Below are positions 34,504 to 38,863 of a DNA stretch of 38,863 nt, one piece after another (the first letter of the stretch is position 1; each line of letters begins with the position of its first letter). The notes beneath the pieces were generated by a model. That model was given only the letters and a program-made list of their open reading frames with translations. It was not told the origin of the DNA and did no database searches. This DNA comes from an uncultured Pseudomonadota bacterium (GTDB taxonomy: Bacteria > Pseudomonadota > Gammaproteobacteria > Ga0077536), in contig CACJXQ010000016.1 of the NCBI GenBank assembly GCA_902597385.1, positions 1-38,863 of the forward strand. Reading direction: 5' to 3'. The translations under genes were made by a program, and so were the position numbers.

Positions 34504-35109
34504 ATGGCTGATACCATTAGTTTAGCCGCGACTGGGATTTTCCTACTTTCAGGGTACTTATTAGGCTCCATATCCTCGGCCATTGTTGTGTCAAAACTTT
34601 TCGGCCTCGCTGACCCTAGGCAAATTGGCTCCGGAAACCCAGGTGCCACGAATGTGCTTAGATACGCGGGCAAAAAAATTGCAATAATCACATTGGCTGG
34701 CGATGCCCTCAAAGGCGTAGTTCCAATAAAAATCTCTCTAATGTGGGGTGTCGGCCAGGAAGTTGCCGCCCTAGTGGGTTTTTCTGCTTTTCTAGGACAC
34801 CTATTTCCCATATTTCACGATTTTAAAGGCGGCAAAGGAGTGGCTACCTTTCTTGGCGTCACTTCTGCTCTGTATTGGCAAATAGGCGCAGGTTTCATTG
34901 CCTCTTGGGTGTTTGCTGCTTTAATTTTTAGATACTCATCTCTCTCAGCTCTCCTTTCATGCCTCCTTGTGCTGGCCTTGGTTTGGAAAGGAACTCAATC
35001 CGCAATAATTGTAAGTTGTTTTTTTATGATGGTTGTCTTTATTTATATAAAACATAGAGAAAACATAACAAACTTAATAGCGGGCAAAGAAAAAAAAATT
35101 GGAACTTAA
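34504..35109 (+). CDS. plsY: Acyl-phosphate:glycerol-3-phosphate acyltransferase PlsY
   Basis: Membrane enzyme making lysophosphatidic acid from acyl-phosphate and glycerol-3-phosphate; 201 residues from the ATG at 34504, which has GGAG 8 bases upstream. A GTG at 34489 is the alternative and lacks that support. About five membrane segments occur. GSGNPGATNVLR (42-53) and the second loop LGHLFPIFHDFKGGKGVAT (97-115) are the phosphate-binding signatures. It would supply the substrate for the PlsC-like enzyme at 11980. It lies divergent from folB, as in Pseudomonas, and converges on tsaD with a 30-base gap. Confidence 0.94.
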   Translation: MADTISLAATGIFLLSGYLLGSISSAIVVSKLFGLADPRQIGSGNPGATNVLRYAGKKIAIITLAGDALKGVVPIKISLMWGVGQEVAALVGFSAFLGHLFPIFHDFKGGKGVATFLGVTSALYWQIGAGFIASWVFAALIFRYSSLSALLSCLLVLALVWKGTQSAIIVSCFFMMVVFIYIKHRENITNLIAGKEKKIGT

Positions 35110-35139
35110 TTCTTTAGATTATTGCTTCAATGTTTTAAA

Positions 35140-36147
35140 TTAGTTTAGGTCTTGCAAAGACCATCTTGGTCGAATATTAAAGTCACTACTTTGGCGATCA
35201 CCTCGTTCCAACCTTTTGCATCCCACATAAGCTATCATGGCACCGTTATCAGTGGCATAGGTGAGCGGTGGGAAAAGGGCCTCGCAGTCTTCTTCTGCGG
35301 CTGCTTTTTGCAAAGCTTCCCTCAACGCTAAATTAGCACTTACTCCTCCCGAAACAATAAGTCGCTTCGCTTTGGAACTACGAATAGCGCGTTTACATTT
35401 TATTACTAGAGTCTCTATCACTGCGTTGCTAAACTCCAGGGCGACGTTAGCTTTATCCTGCTCACTAAGTGATTTATTCGCTATAGCGTTCATCACATTA
35501 GTTTTTAATCCGCTAAAACTTAAATTTAAACCGGGTCTGTCAGTCATAGGCCTTGGAAACCGATATGCGCTGGGCTTGCCTTTTTGGGCTAACCTTTCAA
35601 TGGCAGGCCCCCCGGGATATCCCAGGCCAAGCATCTTTGCAACCTTATCAAAAGCCTCTCCTGCCGCATCGTCTAAAGATTCTCCGATGATACAGTACGA
35701 TCCTAACCTCTCAGCCAATATAAACTGACTATGGCCACCAGATACGAGTAATGACAAGAAAGGGACCTCTAGTTCGCTTGAGTCAAGGTTTGGGGCAAAC
35801 AAGTGCCCTTCCAAATGATTTACAGCAAGAGCAGGAATTTCAAGCGCCCAAGACAGTCCTTTAGCGAAGCTCGCGCCTACTATTAACGCTCCCGCCAGAC
35901 CAGGACCGCCCGTATAGGCTATCGCATCTATGTCCCTCAAATTCTTATTTGCGGACTTTAAAACCTGCTCAAGCACAGGAACAAGCTTGTTCAGATGATC
36001 CCGAGACGCAAGTTCGGGCACAACCCCGCCGTACTCCGCGTGTAAATTTACCTGACTATGTAACGCATCGCTTAATAAGCCAATTTCGCTGTCGTAGAGT
36101 GCCAAAGCGGTCTCATCGCAGGAAGTTTCAATACCAAGAACTAACAT
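35140..36147 (-). CDS. tsaD: tRNA N6-adenosine threonylcarbamoyltransferase TsaD
   Basis: Catalytic subunit (with TsaB and TsaE) for threonylcarbamoyladenosine at A37 of ANN-decoding tRNAs; 335 residues. MLVLGIETSCDETALALY opens it, and the metal histidines His111 and His115 are in VNHLEGH. SGGHSQF, GESLDDAAGEAFDKVAK and VSGGVSANLALRE are all present. AGGGAGGT lies about 12 bases before the ATG, a strong Shine-Dalgarno. It is divergent from rpsU, the standard gammaproteobacterial arrangement, sharing an 89-base intergenic region. Confidence 0.97.
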   Translation of the reverse strand: MLVLGIETSCDETALALYDSEIGLLSDALHSQVNLHAEYGGVVPELASRDHLNKLVPVLEQVLKSANKNLRDIDAIAYTGGPGLAGALIVGASFAKGLSWALEIPALAVNHLEGHLFAPNLDSSELEVPFLSLLVSGGHSQFILAERLGSYCIIGESLDDAAGEAFDKVAKMLGLGYPGGPAIERLAQKGKPSAYRFPRPMTDRPGLNLSFSGLKTNVMNAIANKSLSEQDKANVALEFSNAVIETLVIKCKRAIRSSKAKRLIVSGGVSANLALREALQKAAAEEDCEALFPPLTYATDNGAMIAYVGCKRLERGDRQSSDFNIRPRWSLQDLN

Positions 36148-36172
36148 AATGCTATTTTACCTCCCTTAAAGC

Positions 36173-36200
36173 TCGACATCGAGAAAAAAAGTTATATACT
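36173..36200 (+). promoter_or_regulatory. Candidate sigma-70 promoter of rpsU
   Basis: TCGACA (36173-36178, 5 of 6) and TATACT (36195-36200, 5 of 6) are 16 bases apart, with an A-rich spacer. Initiation near 36207 would leave a leader of about 30 bases. It is the best promoter match for the rpsU-yqeY unit, and the tsaD start is only about 25 bases upstream on the other strand. Confidence 0.65.
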
Positions 36201-36236
36201 TACTTGCTCGCGAAAGACAATAACGGACCACAAGAT

Positions 36237-36449
36237 ATGCCGAGTGTAAGAGTAAGAGATAACGAACCTTTTGATATAGCCATCAGAAGGTTTAAAAGAG
36301 CCTGTGAAAAAGCAGGCATCTTGGCGGAAGTTCACCGCAGAGAATTCTACGAAAAGCCAACGACAACTAGAAAGAGAAAGGCGGCAGCAGCAGTAAAGCG
36401 GTGGCAGAAAAAAATGACAAGACATTTACCCAGACAGCGCCACCGTTAA
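36237..36449 (+). CDS. rpsU: 30S ribosomal protein S21
   Basis: 70-residue basic ribosomal protein taking part in initiation on the small subunit. [20 protein letters not shown] is the standard N-terminus, and the basic tail [13 protein letters not shown] closes it. The ATG at 36237 is used; an in-frame TTG at 36204 would add 11 unrelated residues. GGA about 10 bases upstream is a modest Shine-Dalgarno. It heads the rpsU-yqeY-dnaG macromolecular synthesis group. Confidence 0.96.
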   Translation: MPSVRVRDNEPFDIAIRRFKRACEKAGILAEVHRREFYEKPTTTRKRKAAAAVKRWQKKMTRHLPRQRHR

Positions 36450-36495
36450 GAGTGACCTCTGAACGTAAATTAAAGCCCACGAAGGTCTGATTATT

Positions 36496-36942
36496 GTGGC
36501 GACCAGTCTGATCATAAAAATACAAGAAGATTTAAAGACCGCTATGAAGCGCGGGGACAAAGCGACAGTCTCAGCGCTACGCCTTATAATCGCCGCGATG
36601 AAACAAAAAGAAATTGACACCCGAAAAATTCTGACTGATTCGGAGGCGGCCGTGATACTTAACCGACTTTCGAAACAACGTAAGGACTCAATTTCTCAAT
36701 ACTTGGCTGCTTCGAGGACTGATTTGGCATCTGTAGAAGAACACGAACTAAAAATAATAGAGGATTATCTACCCGAACAAATGTCCTCCGAGGAAGTAGA
36801 GGCAAAAGTCCTTTCAGCGATCGAGTCTGTTGGGGCCAAATCGCTAAAAGACATGGGAAAAGTGATGGCTAAATTAAAAGCAGAACTTCATGGAAACGCG
36901 GACATGTCTCTCGTGAGTGAAATCACAAAAAAGAACCTTTGA
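36496..36942 (+). CDS. yqeY: GatB/YqeY domain-containing protein
   Basis: 148 residues. The start is a GTG at 36496-36498 with AAGGT about 10 bases upstream. SLIIKIQEDLKTAMKRGDK and LRLIIAAMKQKEID match the N-terminal YqeY helix, and EDYLPEQMSSEEVEAKV matches the middle. The C-terminal VMAKLKAELHGNADMSLVSEI is the tail shared with GatB and implicated in tRNA binding in that family. The exact cellular role of free YqeY is unknown. It sits between rpsU and dnaG, as in Pseudomonas, and is followed by a putative terminator. Confidence 0.93.
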   Translation: MATSLIIKIQEDLKTAMKRGDKATVSALRLIIAAMKQKEIDTRKILTDSEAAVILNRLSKQRKDSISQYLAASRTDLASVEEHELKIIEDYLPEQMSSEEVEAKVLSAIESVGAKSLKDMGKVMAKLKAELHGNADMSLVSEITKKNL

Positions 36943-36965
36943 GTCGCTTTTAACGGTGACTTTTT
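36942..36965 (+). terminator. Putative intrinsic terminator after yqeY
   Basis: AGTCGC (36942-36947) pairs with GTGACT (36956-36961), including one G-U pair, across an 8-base loop, and a run of T (36961-36965) follows. It begins at the last base of the yqeY stop. In E. coli a terminator also lies between rpsU and dnaG, so partial read-through could lower primase expression here too. The stem is short, so confidence is moderate. Confidence 0.5.
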
Positions 36966-37020
36966 GTAGCCCTTAAAAATAATCTTGTTTAGGATAGGCC
37001 TGGATACTTAGGAGAACCCG

Positions 37021-38769
37021 ATGGCCAACCGAATACCGAAAGAGATTATAGAAGATATCCTGGAAAGAGTTGATATCGTTCAGGTCATCGAAACTCATCT
37101 ACCACTTAAAAAAGCTGGCAACAACTACACGCGATGCTGTCCTTTTCATGACGAAAAAACCCCATCCTTTTCCGTAAATCAAAAACAACAGTTTTACCAT
37201 TGCTTCGGATGCAAAGCTTCCGGAAACGCGATCACCTTTCTTATGGAGTATCTTGGGTTAGATTTTATTTCCGCAGTGGAAGAGCTAGGTTCTTTATGTG
37301 GCGTCAAAATCTCTAAAGAAGACAATCCGGTTCAAAAATCTAAAAGAAAGCATCTAAATGAAACAATTAATTTTGCTACTGCGTACTATGAACAACAATT
37401 GAGGAAATCCGAATCTCGCCAAAAAGCCATAGAATACCTTAAAGGTCGAGGCATTTCCGGGGAGAGCGCTAAGATTTTTCGCATAGGTTATGCCCCAGAA
37501 GGTTGGAATAACTTAATAAATGCGCATCGCAACCAGGGTCTTAACAACATCAACCTTAAAGAAACAGGGCTGGTAGCAGAAGGAAGAAATAATATTTATG
37601 ACCGATTCAGAGAAAGAATTATTTTTCCAATTAGAAACCGGAGAGGGTTGGTAATAGGCTTTGGTGGACGCTCGATTGGTGAACAACAACCAAAATATCT
37701 CAACTCTCCCGAAACCCACCTTTTCCAGAAGGGCCATGAATTATACGGATTGTTTGAAACCTTAAATTACTCGAGACCAAAGCAAATTTTTGTAGTTGAA
37801 GGATATTTGGATGTGATAAGTCTATACCAAGCTGGAATTAAAAATACCGTGGCGACCCTTGGAACAGCTATTTCGAAAATACAAATTGAGAAACTATTCA
37901 AAGAAACAGCAAAAATACAATTTTGCTTCGACGGAGACCTGGCAGGTCAAACTGCGGCCCGAAAAGCGCTCGACTTAACTCTTCCCTTGTTAAAGAATGA
38001 TCGTCAAATTGAGTTCAGTTTTCTACCCAACGGAAGCGATCCAGATTCCCTTGTCAGAGCTTTCGGAGCCAATCAATTTCTTAATCAATGCAGAACAATC
38101 AGTCTAGTTGATTTTCTGCTGGAAGTAATAGCAGAGAAATCCTCTTCAAGCACTAACAGCTCCAACGCCGCCGCCGCCGCGCTAGCAAAACCTCTCATTC
38201 TAAGCATTCCCGATGCTACCCAGAGAGCATTCGCAGTAAATGCCCTTGCCGAAAAAACTGGCTTCGATCCGGCCATACTTTGGCGAGAATTTAATCCTCA
38301 ATTTAAGAAACAAAGAACTAGAAACATTCGACAAAACCTTTCCGAGTTTAGCAGCCGACCCCTAGTAGAGCAGCTCATCGCAATTTTGATATTTGCCCCG
38401 GATGCAGCTCAATTCATGAGCCAGGACACAAAGGAACTCATCGCCTCAGGAATTGACAGCTCAGGTCATTTTTTAAGAGTTTGGGAACTAGCCAGACGTT
38501 CAGGTCAAAATCGTGGGATTCTTTATCAAAATTTAAAGGACTTGGAAGATTTTTCAAAAATAGAATATCTACTCTCTGTAGAACTGCCCTACTCTGAAAA
38601 TGAAGCTAAAAAAGAATTCAAAGACGGGATAAAAAAGCTTAAAATGAAAAGCCAAGAAAATATTATCAAGCGATTCAATACTTTACCCTTGTCTGAATGG
38701 ACTGAGGAGCAAAAACGTCTTGTGAGGGAGTATAAGGACCCTTCAGACATAGAGAGCTTTGAAAAGTAG
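37021..38769 (+). CDS. dnaG: DNA primase
   Basis: Synthesises RNA primers for replication; 582 residues, the normal length. The zinc-binding domain CHC2 (Cys40, His43, Cys61, Cys64) opens with CCPFHDEKTPSF. The catalytic core has the TOPRIM motif VVEGYLDV (Glu260) and FDGDLAG (Asp304, Asp306). The helicase-binding C-terminal region follows from about residue 430. AGGAGA lies about 6 bases before the ATG at 37021, a good Shine-Dalgarno. Gap to yqeY is 78 bases and includes the putative terminator. Confidence 0.97.
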   Translation: MANRIPKEIIEDILERVDIVQVIETHLPLKKAGNNYTRCCPFHDEKTPSFSVNQKQQFYHCFGCKASGNAITFLMEYLGLDFISAVEELGSLCGVKISKEDNPVQKSKRKHLNETINFATAYYEQQLRKSESRQKAIEYLKGRGISGESAKIFRIGYAPEGWNNLINAHRNQGLNNINLKETGLVAEGRNNIYDRFRERIIFPIRNRRGLVIGFGGRSIGEQQPKYLNSPETHLFQKGHELYGLFETLNYSRPKQIFVVEGYLDVISLYQAGIKNTVATLGTAISKIQIEKLFKETAKIQFCFDGDLAGQTAARKALDLTLPLLKNDRQIEFSFLPNGSDPDSLVRAFGANQFLNQCRTISLVDFLLEVIAEKSSSSTNSSNAAAAALAKPLILSIPDATQRAFAVNALAEKTGFDPAILWREFNPQFKKQRTRNIRQNLSEFSSRPLVEQLIAILIFAPDAAQFMSQDTKELIASGIDSSGHFLRVWELARRSGQNRGILYQNLKDLEDFSKIEYLLSVELPYSENEAKKEFKDGIKKLKMKSQENIIKRFNTLPLSEWTEEQKRLVREYKDPSDIESFEK

Positions 38770-38786
38770 TATTTTAGTGATAAAAT
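38759..38786 (+). promoter_or_regulatory. Candidate sigma-70 promoter for the gene after dnaG (expected rpoD)
   Basis: TTGAAA (38759-38764) and TAAAAT (38781-38786) are 16 bases apart, each 5 of 6 to consensus. The -35 box overlaps the end of dnaG. The remaining bases to the window end contain an AGGAG just before the edge, so a start codon probably follows immediately outside the window. In this conserved block the next gene is normally rpoD, but no coding sequence for it is visible here. The -10 region is also part of an AT-only inverted repeat, ATTTTA/TAAAAT. Confidence 0.45.
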
Positions 38787-38863
38787 TTCGCGTTCATTTT
38801 TGAATGCAGGCACTAACTTTCTATCCAAAAGGGTGGCTAATAATCACCTCATGAGGAGTTATC

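Noticed and set aside
1-38863. tRNA, rRNA, CRISPR, IS elements or prophage
   Set aside because: None was seen on reading both strands: no cloverleaf-like segments, no spaced direct repeats, and no transposase or integrase.

Overview
The window is a compact, AT-rich, housekeeping-dominated chromosome segment of a gammaproteobacterium. The placement rests on gene order: mnmG-rsmG-parA; rhlB facing away from trxA-rho; the folB/plsY/tsaD/rpsU/yqeY/dnaG block that normally precedes rpoD; lptM-lysA; ntrBC; and glyQS-gmhB-plsC. Intergenic gaps are short, many genes overlap by 4 bases, and several convergent genes overlap at their 3' ends, as in streamlined aquatic lineages. The ATP sulfurylase resembles the type found in sulfur-oxidising gammaproteobacteria, so a sulfur oxidiser is plausible. 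No sox, apr or dsr gene is present here to confirm it, and no species is claimed.

Layout: 1-3332 (minus strand) holds parA (cut by the window edge), rsmG and mnmG. A 368-base non-coding stretch follows. 3701-8311 is a four-gene ABC-2 exporter cassette of GldA/GldF/GldG type ending in a DUF4340 protein. 8456-12693 carries glyQ, glyS, gmhB and a PlsC-type acyltransferase. hemB (12793) meets ntrC-ntrB tail to tail. Further minus-strand genes are a DUF4124 protein, lysA, lptM and rhlB. trxA and rho run forward, separated by a structured 215-base leader. 21667-23817 (minus) is a Nudix-sat-HIT operon. hemH converges on a nitroreductase. 25801-30288 holds an unusual Slt70-type transglycosylase carrying two LysM domains, an NDUFA9-like dehydrogenase and cca. 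uppP and a MidA/NDUFAF7-like methyltransferase run back. folM is forward; an orphan lipoprotein-like gene, a degenerate folK-like gene and folB run back. plsY, tsaD (reverse), rpsU, yqeY and dnaG close the window, with a candidate promoter and a Shine-Dalgarno at the very end for the gene expected next (rpoD).

Functional themes are translation and tRNA (mnmG, rsmG, glyQS, cca, tsaD, rpsU, yqeY), envelope and lipids (gmhB, plsC, plsY, uppP, lptM, Slt-LysM), haem (hemB, hemH), nitrogen control (ntrBC), pterins (folM, folB, folK-like), sulfur (sat) and transcription/RNA/replication (rho, rhlB, dnaG). I found no phage, insertion sequence, CRISPR, tRNA or rRNA.

The points most worth a second look are the Nudix-sat-HIT operon (possible control of adenosine 5'-phosphosulfate), the LysM pair inserted into an Slt70 scaffold, the FolK-like protein lacking catalytic residues, the structured rho leader, and two complex-I-related proteins close together.
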